Of a stretch of 64,000 nucleotides of DNA, positions 42,584 through 50,227 are shown piece by piece; the first letter of the stretch is position 1, and each line of letters begins with the position of its first letter. The stretch is from an uncultured Muribaculaceae bacterium (GTDB taxonomy: Bacteria > Bacteroidota > Bacteroidia > Bacteroidales > Muribaculaceae): assembly GCA_910579995.1 (NCBI GenBank), contig CAJTWH010000006.1:62001-126000 (forward strand), given 5' to 3'. The notes beneath the pieces are model-generated. The model did no database searches. It saw only the letters and a program-made list of their open reading frames with translations, and was not told the DNA's origin. Both the position numbers and the translations under genes were made by a program.

Positions 42584-43783
42584 ATGATTCCCTGTCATGA
42601 AGGGGCAATCTATTACCAGATTATCCATGAGCGTAAAATCCGTCAACTTAACACAGAGTACCATGTCATGCCTGATGAGTGGGACGAAAGCCGCTCTATG
42701 GTGACTACCAAGCAATCAGGCGCAAGAAAGTCCTTGATTCTCTCAATACGTGAGAGAATACGCTGGGATGTGGAGCGCTTGACTAAAATCGACAGGCGGC
42801 TCTCTGCAGAGGGATTGTCGTACACAGCCGATGATGTGATTGACGAGTTCCGCAGATATGCAAGCGAATACTCGCTGTTTAACTTCATGGAGGGTCTGAT
42901 TGTCAAGTTCAAGCAGAATGGAAAGACAAGAACCTCTGAAACATACGCGGCGGCACTCAACAGCTTCAAGAAGTTCCTTTGCCAGGCAACGCTACAAGGG
43001 CGATTGCGCAAAGATGAGGATATCATGCTCGACAGTCTGACTTCAGAGGTGATGGAGGCATACGAGGCATGGCATAGACGCCGTGGAAATTCGCCTAACA
43101 CCATCTCTTTTTACACCCGTATTCTTAGGGCGGTCTATCATAGGGCAGTAGAGGAGGATATCATCGAGGACCGCAATCCTTTCCGTCATGTATATACAGG
43201 TGTGGATAAGACTGTAAAACGTGCGATACCGTTGGTGCATGTAAAGAAGATAAAGGCACTTGACTTGTCGCTCTCGCCTCCATTGGACTTTGCCCGTGAT
43301 ATGTTTCTGATGAGCTTCTATCTCAGGGGGATGAGTTTTATAGACATGGCTTTTCTTAAGAAAACGGACTTGAAGAACGGATATATCATCTATCGTCGCA
43401 GAAAGACAGGCCAACAGTTGATTATCGAGTGGACCAAGGAAATGCAAACGATTCTTGATAAATATTCATGTAATCCCACTCACTATCTGCTTCCAATCAT
43501 CAGGACCGGTGGTATAAACGAGCGCTGTGCCTACCGAAACATAGGCTATAATATCAATCACAACTTGAAAAAGATAGCCGGCATGGTGGGTATCAATATC
43601 CCTCTTACGATGTATGTTGCCCGTCACTCGTGGGCAAGTGCAGCCAAAGCAAAGGGTATTCCTCTGAGCGTAATCAGCGAAGGTATGGGGCATGACTCGG
43701 AAGCCACCACTCAGATTTACCTCGCCTCCCTCGATACATCAGTAGTTGACAGAGCCAACAGTATTATATTGAAGTCCCTCTAA
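42584..43783 (+). CDS. Tyrosine recombinase, probable DNA invertase
   Basis: 399 residues from ATG at 42584. An N-terminal arm-type part is followed by a SAM-like core-binding domain (residues about 95-190) and the catalytic domain. The active-site set is complete: Arg in YLRGMSFID, Lys in RRKTGQQL, the RHSW box in VARHSWASAA, the distal His in GMGHDSEATT and Tyr in TQIYLAS. It resembles the invertases that flip promoters in Bacteroides. An upstream in-frame ATG at 42551 reads MASVKVK, then TAA, then RPS; relatives appear to have a sense codon there, so the first 11 codons may be lost by mutation. It sits just before an invertible segment, its likely target. Confidence 0.85.
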   Translation: MIPCHEGAIYYQIIHERKIRQLNTEYHVMPDEWDESRSMVTTKQSGARKSLILSIRERIRWDVERLTKIDRRLSAEGLSYTADDVIDEFRRYASEYSLFNFMEGLIVKFKQNGKTRTSETYAAALNSFKKFLCQATLQGRLRKDEDIMLDSLTSEVMEAYEAWHRRRGNSPNTISFYTRILRAVYHRAVEEDIIEDRNPFRHVYTGVDKTVKRAIPLVHVKKIKALDLSLSPPLDFARDMFLMSFYLRGMSFIDMAFLKKTDLKNGYIIYRRRKTGQQLIIEWTKEMQTILDKYSCNPTHYLLPIIRTGGINERCAYRNIGYNINHNLKKIAGMVGINIPLTMYVARHSWASAAKAKGIPLSVISEGMGHDSEATTQIYLASLDTSVVDRANSIILKSL

Positions 43784-43793
43784 AAACACGAAC

Positions 43794-43830
43794 GCCTCGT
43801 TGCTTGTGAGCATCGAGGCTGTTTTGTTTT
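43794..43830 (+). terminator. Terminator after the recombinase gene
   Basis: GCCTCG/CGAGGC stem continued by TGCT/AGCA after one mismatch, followed by a T-rich run (TGTTTTGTTTT). Confidence 0.75.
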
Positions 43831-43841
43831 ATAAGCATCCA

Positions 43842-43858
43842 TATCTCTTCCCAAGAGA
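43842..43858 (+). repeat. Left inverted repeat of the promoter switch
   Basis: 17-bp perfect match to the inverse of 44102-44118. It is not extended further on either side. Confidence 0.85.
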
Positions 43859-43919
43859 GTATTAGCCGGACTATATATTCTGTTAGGTAAAAAATACAAA
43901 TCCATGGCTTTTTCGGCTG

Positions 43920-43951
43920 CAAAGTTACTAATTTAAATTGGATTACACAAG
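43920..43951 (-). promoter_or_regulatory. Promoter inside the invertible segment (OFF orientation here)
   Basis: Minus strand CTTG (43951-43948), 20 nt, TAACTTTG (43927-43920), followed by C. The -7 box is an exact match and the -33 box has one change. After inversion the -7 box would be at about 44033-44040 on the plus strand, starting RNA some 225 nt before the ATG at 44272. Confidence 0.7.
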
Positions 43952-44030
43952 CAAAATTTTTCCGAAACTGACCTATAGATGATTGTGCATGCTGAATGAT
44001 AATTAACTAAAACCAGAGGCCGCAGACTCT

Positions 44031-44044
44031 ATTTGTTTAGCAAA
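44031..44044 (+). repeat. Second inverted-repeat pair, left copy
   Basis: ATTTGTTTAGCAAA is an exact inverse of TTTGCTAAACAAAT at 44135-44148. This copy lies inside the invertible segment, the other outside it, so flipping the segment changes the pair from inverted to direct. Confidence 0.7.
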
Positions 44045-44101
44045 TGAAAACATCATTTTATGTTTATTTATTTTCATTCAGCAAGTTAGTGCTCAACCAA
44101 A

Positions 44102-44118
44102 TCTCTTGGGAAGAGATA
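44102..44118 (+). repeat. Right inverted repeat of the promoter switch
   Basis: TCTCTTGGGAAGAGATA, the exact inverse of 43842-43858. Confidence 0.85.
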
Positions 44119-44134
44119 CTTAAGCTTGTGCTTT

Positions 44135-44148
44135 TTTGCTAAACAAAT
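44135..44148 (+). repeat. Second inverted-repeat pair, right copy
   Basis: TTTGCTAAACAAAT, the exact inverse of 44031-44044, between the switch and the first gene of the locus. Confidence 0.7.
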
Positions 44149-44238
44149 TGAAGGTGTATACTTCGATAAAATACGTTTTGGTGTTACCCTTGTCAACTAA
44201 AATTCAATAGATAAGGGGACTATCTGAATTGTATAGAT

Positions 44239-44264
44239 ATTCTAAAAGGTTAAATTTTTAGAAT
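44239..44264 (+). promoter_or_regulatory. Hairpin just before the fusion gene
   Basis: ATTCTAAAA (44239-44247) and TTTTAGAAT (44256-44264) pair perfectly over 9 bp with an 8-nt loop, ending 7 nt before the ATG. In the leader RNA it could control translation or serve as a recognition element for the NusG-like protein. Confidence 0.5.
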
Positions 44265-44271
44265 CTTATAA

Positions 44272-45699
44272 ATGGCTGTTGCACAGGGTAATGCTGTGGA
44301 TTGTATGATTGAAAAGTTTAGGTCGGCGGTTTTGATGAAGTCCGAAAGGTCACGACTGAACTACGTCAAAGCCGTCAATTGTCTTGAAACTTTTTTAGGC
44401 ACTTATACTTATTCTTCCGATTTTCCATCCGAACAGACTCTGGGTGATTGGTTGCTAAATATGAGAGTGCGTGGTATTTCAGGAAAGACTGCCATTCATT
44501 ACCTTGACATTATTTCAGCATTATACAAGGAGACTGCGTCCGATTCTAATTCCGAGGTCCCAAAGATTTTCAGACAGTTTAAAACTCGGACAAAACAAAT
44601 TTCGGGACCGACGAAAAGCTTTGACAACAAATCATTCGATAAAATTCTGACGGTTACAAAATCAGTATCAACGGATTCAATTTTTTCGCAATGCGCAGCC
44701 GACATGCTGCTTTATTCTCTCCTTAACACCGCCATGCCTCTTGCTGAGGTTGCAAAAGTGAAAGTGAGTGAAGTCGCGGCAGATAGCGACGCGGTTTCTG
44801 TAATAGTCAGGCGTAATGCGGATTCAAATCGAAAATATCTGTTTCCTCTTGAGCAGTCGAAGCTGACGCCTAAGCAGTTGTCGGAAAATATAGAACTCAA
44901 AATAAGAGGTCTGTTTATCGCAAACAATATTCCAATTGTGCGCTCGGCTGATAATACTATAAGACTTATCTGGGCGTATGCCGCCTTGAAGTGCGGGATT
45001 CCCGGCTCGGAGATTGTCGCGTTGCTGGGTTCGGCCATTGCAACAGAGGGTCTCCCGGAAATGTCGCTATGTGTTAAAGCTGATGTTTCATGCGAACGCC
45101 GTGCCGCACTCACGGAAACAGTCAACACACTGCTCTCAAACAATCCACTGCGCTGGTATGCGATGAAACTTCGCAGCCGCGTGAGTTTTGAGGATGTGGT
45201 AGAACGCACCAAGAATCTTGATGACCGTATGCTGCGCCCGGAGTTTTTTTATCCTCTCGATGAGATTTGTAAGCGCGTTGGCAAGAAGATTATAAAGGAT
45301 GAGCAGCCGGTAATCCGTGATATTGTATTTTTTAAGCTTCGCGTCACAGACATCTTTCCTCTATTCTGTAAAATAGGGGATTTGGCGTGGTGCTACACCA
45401 CAACCGGCAAACCCGGTGGAGATTATGCCCCTATTCCGCTAAGTTCTTTCAACCGCTTTCAGGAAACCATCGGGCATTTCACACCCGAGTATGATATCGC
45501 ACCTATCGGAACCTTTGAGCCAAAGGAAGGAGAGTCGGTTGTGATTATCAACGGACCTCTCGCCAACTATGAATTTGAGGTTGAAAAAGCAACGGACGCC
45601 GACAATGTTATCTTCCAGCTCAACATGATCGGTGACAACGGCTTTCAGTGGCGAACCTCGGCCAAGAAACGTCAGATCGGACCGCTTTCTGCGAAATAA
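44272..45699 (+). CDS. Degenerate tyrosine-recombinase-like domain fused to a NusG/UpxY-like antiterminator
   Basis: 475 residues. Residues 10-95 look like a SAM-like core-binding domain and 120-275 like a recombinase catalytic fold, but the active site is gone: the RHT box reads IRLIWAYAALKCG, the LGH box reads LLGS, and no tyrosine follows. Residues 293-400 match a NusG N-terminal domain (RWYAMKLRSR.., EFFYPLDE.., DIVFFKLR..), and 412-460 a KOW part (FEPKEGESVVIINGPLANYEFEVE). UpxY-type NusG paralogues head Bacteroides capsule loci and let polymerase read through the operon. The dead recombinase part may bind the inverted repeats or the invertase (inference). No frameshift is seen between the parts. 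Confidence 0.75.
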   Translation: MAVAQGNAVDCMIEKFRSAVLMKSERSRLNYVKAVNCLETFLGTYTYSSDFPSEQTLGDWLLNMRVRGISGKTAIHYLDIISALYKETASDSNSEVPKIFRQFKTRTKQISGPTKSFDNKSFDKILTVTKSVSTDSIFSQCAADMLLYSLLNTAMPLAEVAKVKVSEVAADSDAVSVIVRRNADSNRKYLFPLEQSKLTPKQLSENIELKIRGLFIANNIPIVRSADNTIRLIWAYAALKCGIPGSEIVALLGSAIATEGLPEMSLCVKADVSCERRAALTETVNTLLSNNPLRWYAMKLRSRVSFEDVVERTKNLDDRMLRPEFFYPLDEICKRVGKKIIKDEQPVIRDIVFFKLRVTDIFPLFCKIGDLAWCYTTTGKPGGDYAPIPLSSFNRFQETIGHFTPEYDIAPIGTFEPKEGESVVIINGPLANYEFEVEKATDADNVIFQLNMIGDNGFQWRTSAKKRQIGPLSAK

Positions 45700-45701
45700 T
45701 A

Positions 45702-46547
45702 ATGATTCAGCACAAGATGGACATACCCTCAGCCTCTGCGGTCAACTATCATGATGCTGACGAGGTGTGCGGCTATCAATTGCTTCTCTGCAAGATATTT
45801 GAAAGGGAAGGAGGCTTGAATTATCCTCCCACAACAAACAGATTGACGGCAGCAATAAAGCGCGAAGGCAAGATTTGGCTCAGAGAGGTAAAGAAATCGG
45901 TCGCAGAACTATTCGCTTCTCCAATAACCAGTGAGGACTTCGGTATCGGACTTGAAGATATTCCACGGATTTTGGAATCCTATGATTTTTTCTATCGTAT
46001 CTGCCATGGAGCCGCATGCAACGAATTCATTAGAGACATCGTTTTGAAGTCTGCCAATAGATATGTCAAAGGCGATAAAAGCATAACGCAAGCGCAGGTA
46101 GCACTCATGTTGCTGAAAGGGATGGAACGGAATATCCTGACGATGGAGGACCGTTATCTGACATTCAGTGTGAAAGAGATGGAATGTTGGGTCAACGATC
46201 TGGAACGAACGGGTAAGATTGCACATGTTTCTGAAAATGATTCATACGACATATTGAATTATCTACTGATTCAAGACTTGTTTGCCTTTGGCATAAAGCG
46301 TGATGTTAAGCTAAGGTGGATCAAGTCGTACACGCTTTCAGATGAAGTTCTGGATTCATTGGAAACCAAGACATTTTTGCGCTATATCAGATTTAATCAG
46401 GCTTCAGAATTCATAGCCGGAAAAAGCCTTGAAGAAAAAGAGGCCCATTACATTTCGCTATTTTCCAGAATCGCCGGACGGGAAGACATAAACCCATTCT
46501 TAAAAGAAGTCCTTGCCATAGATCTTGCAAAATACCGTACAGCATGA
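45702..46547 (+). CDS. Unknown protein following the antiterminator gene (possible UpxZ-like position)
   Basis: 281 residues from ATG at 45702, 2 nt after the previous stop; an ATG 15 nt later is also possible. The protein looks all-helical, has no signal or membrane segment and has no motif I know. Polar and acidic residues dominate (DAIKRE, DIPRILESYDFF, MLLKGMERNILTMEDRYL). In Bacteroides the gene after upxY is usually upxZ, a trans inhibitor of other UpxY proteins, but UpxZ is smaller and I see no similarity. It is coupled to the fusion gene and so probably regulates the same locus. Confidence 0.7.
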   Translation: MIQHKMDIPSASAVNYHDADEVCGYQLLLCKIFEREGGLNYPPTTNRLTAAIKREGKIWLREVKKSVAELFASPITSEDFGIGLEDIPRILESYDFFYRICHGAACNEFIRDIVLKSANRYVKGDKSITQAQVALMLLKGMERNILTMEDRYLTFSVKEMECWVNDLERTGKIAHVSENDSYDILNYLLIQDLFAFGIKRDVKLRWIKSYTLSDEVLDSLETKTFLRYIRFNQASEFIAGKSLEEKEAHYISLFSRIAGREDINPFLKEVLAIDLAKYRTA

Positions 46548-46842
46548 CGGCGGAGTGATGAGAGAATTCGGACATTGCTCCAATGAAAGAGCTGACAACA
46601 ACAAACGCAGGCATACATAGATTTTCTTGTGAGAAGATGAGTGTTGAAACTCTTGGCAGTGAGATCTACAACTTCAAATATCAAAACAATTTTATGGCGT
46701 TTTTTTCTATTGTTCGATAAAATCCATAAGTATCAGTTCGGAATCTAAACTTATAATTTAGAATTTTAAACCAATATAGAAATATCAGATACTATAGTGT
46801 TTGCGATAGCAACAAAATATAAATTACCATCGTATATCAGAG
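46548..46842. other. Non-coding gap before the biosynthetic genes
   Basis: 295 nt, AT-rich, with no credible gene and no consensus promoter. A small hairpin, TCTAAA (46744-46749) with TTTAGA (46757-46762), resembles in its core the hairpin before the fusion gene. If the locus is controlled by antitermination, polymerase must cross this gap. Confidence 0.5.
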
Positions 46843-48192
46843 ATGAAGAAAGTTATTACATACGGGACTTACGATTTGCTGCATGAAGGTCATCTGAATC
46901 TGTTAAGGCGAGCCAAGGAACTTGGAGATTATCTGATTGTTGGAGTAACAAGTGATAGTTACGATAAGGAACGAGGTAAACTAAATGTAAGAAACAACGT
47001 ACTAGAAAGAGTAGATGCTGTAAAAGCGACTGGATTTGCCGATAAAGTTATTATTGAGGACTATATTGGCCAAAAAATTGACGATATACAAAAATATGAT
47101 GTTGATATTTTCGCAATCGGTAGTGATTGGGAGGGGCAATTCGATTACTTAAATGAATTCTGTAAAGTTGTATATCTTCCGCGGACAAAGGGTATTAGCT
47201 CGACTCAACTAAGAGCTGAATCAACGACTAATGTAAAAGTTGGAATAATTGGATGCGGAAGAGTTGCCGATCGCTTTCCGGATGAGGCTACAGTGGTAAA
47301 TGGTATAGAAGTGTGTGCTGCTTACGATTTGGATCCCCAAAAAACCGAAGAATTCGTGATTAAGCACAAGCATATATCAAGCTGTTACGATTGTGATACA
47401 CTTTATAATCTTATAGATGCTGTTTATATAGCTACACCACATCTTTCACATTATAGCATTATTAAACAAGCATTGGACAATAATAAACATGTTTTGTGTG
47501 AAACACCTATGGTGCTGAACGCATCTCAAGCAACAGAATTATTTTCAATAGCTGAATCCAAAGGATTAATTCTAATGGAGGCTAATAAAACTGCTCATAG
47601 CCCGGCTTTTAATCATTTAATGGTAATGATTAAAAGTGGGGTAATCGGAGAGGTTGTTGATGTCGAAGCTTCTATTTCTAAGCTTTGGGATGAAAATCTA
47701 AGCCTTCGGGAATTTGATCCATTACAAGCTGGCGGCTCTATGTTTGAACTTGGCAGTTATCCACTACTACCTATTTTTAAACTTCTCGGAACGGACTATA
47801 AGAATCTTAACTTTTATTCCCGCATGACTAATAATATAGATATGTATACAAAAGGAGTGTTCCGTTTTGATAGTGCTGTATGTTCTTTCAAGGTTGGGTT
47901 AGGAGTAAAAACTGAGGGTAACTTGATAATTTCAGGAACAAAAGGGTATGCATATATACCGGCGCCATGGTGGAAAACTGACTATTTTGAGCTAAGATAC
48001 GAAAATCAAAATGAAAACAAGAAATTTTTCTATAAGTGGGATGAATCAGGTTTAAGGTATGAGATTCAAGAGTTCATATCTTGCATAATTAATAAAAGAT
48101 TTTCTTCCTCACGCCTACGTCGACATGAATCAATAGCCATGGCAAAAGTAATGGAGTCGTTTGAAAAACGCTATAATTTCTATACTATATGA
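46843..48192 (+). CDS. TagD-like cytidylyltransferase fused to a Gfo/Idh/MocA oxidoreductase
   Basis: 449 residues. Residues 1-125 match glycerol-3-phosphate cytidylyltransferase: TYGTYDLLHEGHLNLLRRAKELGDYLIVG with the HxGH motif, and GISSTQLR. Residues 131-449 match a Gfo/Idh/MocA oxidoreductase: VGIIGCGRVADRF (NAD-binding), then CETPMVLNASQA in place of the usual CEKP lysine box (Lys replaced by Thr). Together they could make and activate a polyol or keto-sugar phosphate as a CDP derivative. The next two genes, an SDR and a CDP-glycerol-transferase-like protein, fit that idea. Confidence 0.85.
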   Translation: MKKVITYGTYDLLHEGHLNLLRRAKELGDYLIVGVTSDSYDKERGKLNVRNNVLERVDAVKATGFADKVIIEDYIGQKIDDIQKYDVDIFAIGSDWEGQFDYLNEFCKVVYLPRTKGISSTQLRAESTTNVKVGIIGCGRVADRFPDEATVVNGIEVCAAYDLDPQKTEEFVIKHKHISSCYDCDTLYNLIDAVYIATPHLSHYSIIKQALDNNKHVLCETPMVLNASQATELFSIAESKGLILMEANKTAHSPAFNHLMVMIKSGVIGEVVDVEASISKLWDENLSLREFDPLQAGGSMFELGSYPLLPIFKLLGTDYKNLNFYSRMTNNIDMYTKGVFRFDSAVCSFKVGLGVKTEGNLIISGTKGYAYIPAPWWKTDYFELRYENQNENKKFFYKWDESGLRYEIQEFISCIINKRFSSSRLRRHESIAMAKVMESFEKRYNFYTI

Positions 48193-48932
48193 AAAGAGCA
48201 TTAATTGTTGGAGGGGCAAACGGTATAGGCCTTTCAATTGCAACGGAATTAAATAAGCTTCCTAAAGTAGAAAAAATATATATTGTAGATAGGGCAAAGG
48301 TCTCAGACGTCTATATATGTGATAAATTCACTTGTCATGTCTTTGATCTTGCTACTGATGATATGGATTTTTTCGATCAGTTCAACGATATAGATACATT
48401 GATAATTACAGCTGGATTTGGTAAGTTGGATTTATTCAAAGACTTAAATGATGATTATATTTCGTCAAGTTTTAGGGTAAATGCAGAAGCTCCGATTCGT
48501 ATTATTAAACGATTTTATGATAAAATACTTTCACATGATGATTTCTATTGTGGCATAATGGTTAGTATCGCAGGATTCTTATCTTCTCCTTTCTTCAGTG
48601 TATATGCCGCAACCAAAGCAGCGCTAAAGATTTTCATTGAAAGTGTGAATATTGAATTAGAGAAAGCAAATTGTTCTAATAGAATACTTAATGTCAGTCC
48701 TGGTTCAATCAAAGGAACATCCTTTAATCATGGACAGACTGTTCTGTCACAGACCAAGGACCTAGCATGTGAAATAATCGCACATCTCCAAAAAAAAGAC
48801 GACCTCTTTATTCCTCAGTACGAAAATATCTTCAAGGATGTGCTTAAAAGATACCATCGAGACTTTCGAGAGGAAGGAAGGCAATCCTATGATTACAAAC
48901 TAAAAAGCGGACGAATTTCTTTGAAAGAATAA
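48189..48932 (+). CDS. Short-chain dehydrogenase/reductase
   Basis: 247 residues, overlapping the upstream stop by 4 nt. GGANGIGLSIA near residue 8 is the nucleotide-binding motif; the catalytic set is Ser in VSIAGFLSSP and YAATK (Tyr and Lys). It probably reduces a sugar or sugar-phosphate to the polyol used by neighbouring genes (inference). Exact substrate unknown. Confidence 0.88.
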   Translation: MKRALIVGGANGIGLSIATELNKLPKVEKIYIVDRAKVSDVYICDKFTCHVFDLATDDMDFFDQFNDIDTLIITAGFGKLDLFKDLNDDYISSSFRVNAEAPIRIIKRFYDKILSHDDFYCGIMVSIAGFLSSPFFSVYAATKAALKIFIESVNIELEKANCSNRILNVSPGSIKGTSFNHGQTVLSQTKDLACEIIAHLQKKDDLFIPQYENIFKDVLKRYHRDFREEGRQSYDYKLKSGRISLKE

Positions 48933-48934
48933 AT

Positions 48935-50227
48935 ATGATAAAGCTACAAAATATAAAGAATAGTACAATCTCAAGGAGAATTATTTCACTATTGAAATAC
49001 TATTTTATCCTCCGAGTGCCTATTCAAAAACAACGGGCTAATAGGATTATTCGGCGCATCAAAAAGAAAAGAAAAGCGAAAGTCGCGTTTATAGTATCAT
49101 CTTTGGGCATGTGGAGATGTCAAGGATTACTGGAGAGACTAAATAGAGACGCTAGATTTGATATTAACATCTTGATATCTCCGTTTCAGAGTTATGCTGA
49201 AGAGTCAAGAATAGCTGAAATTCAAAAATTATCAAATCACTTTTCTGACAATAAAGATAAGTGCATAATTGTAACAGACGAATTAAACTTCATCAAATGG
49301 AAAAAAGAGTTTAAACCGGATATTCTTATATATCAGCAGCCATATGATGGATTATACAGAAATCAGATAGATTGGGAGCACAATAGGGATTGCTTGATAG
49401 CCTATGTGCCTTATTTTTTGGCGCTAACTGCTCAATGGTGGTCAAATAATCTACCTTTTCACAACTTGATTTGGAAGCATTATCTTCCTTCCGATTTTCA
49501 CAGAGACTGTGCAAGAAAAATTGCAATCAATGGTGGCGAGAATATTGTTGTTGTTGGTGACCCTCGAGCTGATGATTTTATTAATAATAACATAACTGAG
49601 AATCCATGGAAATCTATAAATGATGGACATAAGCGAAAAAAAATAATCTGGGCTCCTCATTTCCAATTGGCAACTGAAGGTGTAACATTCAGCCGGCCGG
49701 ATTTCTTATGGGTCTCGTTATGCATGGTTGAACTCGCAAAAAATCTTAAGGAAAAGATTCAAATTGCTTTTAAACCTCATCCAAAACTCAAATCCAAATT
49801 ATACGAACATCCAGATTGGGGTAAAGAAAAGACCGATAACTTTTATGAATTCTGGGCTTCGCAACCCAATACTCAAATTGAGGAAGGTGAGTATATAAAT
49901 TTATTTAAAACATCTGATGCAATAATTCACAACTGTGGTTCTTTTACTGCTGAATACCTGTATACTTATAAACCTGCCGCATATACCATTAAAGATGAGG
50001 AATCATTAAGGCATGGTATGCACACTTTTGGTCAAAGATGTGTTGACGGATACTACATTATTCAGAATAAAACAGACTTAGAAAAATTCATTAATGAATG
50101 TGTGATCACGGAAAAAGATCCATTAAAGGAAGTCCGAATTACAATATTCAATGAGATACTTAAAACTCCTGGAAATAATACATTCGCGGACAATGTTTAT
50201 CAAGATTTCGTAAAGAGTCTCTTCTGA
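48935..50227 (+). CDS. CDP-glycerol glycerophosphotransferase-like protein (TagB/TagF family)
   Basis: 430 residues. The C-terminal half has the family motifs: KKIIWAPHF, IAFKPHPKLK and SDAIIHNCGSFTAEYLYTYKPA, which hold the catalytic and nucleotide-binding His, Asp and Ser residues. A basic N-terminus (KKKRKAKVAFIV) could lie on the membrane. The family transfers polyol phosphate from CDP-polyol to a glycan, as in teichoic acid. It is an unexpected activity in a Gram-negative surface-polysaccharide locus and fits the TagD-like gene upstream. Confidence 0.82.
   Translation: MIKLQNIKNSTISRRIISLLKYYFILRVPIQKQRANRIIRRIKKKRKAKVAFIVSSLGMWRCQGLLERLNRDARFDINILISPFQSYAEESRIAEIQKLSNHFSDNKDKCIIVTDELNFIKWKKEFKPDILIYQQPYDGLYRNQIDWEHNRDCLIAYVPYFLALTAQWWSNNLPFHNLIWKHYLPSDFHRDCARKIAINGGENIVVVGDPRADDFINNNITENPWKSINDGHKRKKIIWAPHFQLATEGVTFSRPDFLWVSLCMVELAKNLKEKIQIAFKPHPKLKSKLYEHPDWGKEKTDNFYEFWASQPNTQIEEGEYINLFKTSDAIIHNCGSFTAEYLYTYKPAAYTIKDEESLRHGMHTFGQRCVDGYYIIQNKTDLEKFINECVITEKDPLKEVRITIFNEILKTPGNNTFADNVYQDFVKSLF

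Larger units (their letters stand above)
43842..44118. other. Invertible DNA segment with 17-bp inverted repeats (promoter switch)
   Basis: TATCTCTTCCCAAGAGA at 43842-43858 and its exact inverse at 44102-44118 enclose 243 nt. Each repeat is itself a dyad (TCTCTT-CCC-AAGAGA), as expected for a tyrosine recombinase crossover site. The segment contains a consensus promoter on the minus strand and no gene, and lies between a recombinase gene and the start of a glycan locus. That arrangement matches the phase-variable capsule promoters of Bacteroides. In the given orientation the promoter points away from the locus. Confidence 0.8.

Noticed and set aside
2700..43783. Reassignment of TAA to sense, suggested by two in-frame TAA codons
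   Set aside because: Many intact genes here end in TAA (for example 16872, 21331, 45699), so TAA is a normal stop.
42584..43783. Transposase or integrative element integrase
   Set aside because: There are no other mobility genes and no terminal repeats; the adjacent inverted repeats with an internal promoter fit a local invertase better.
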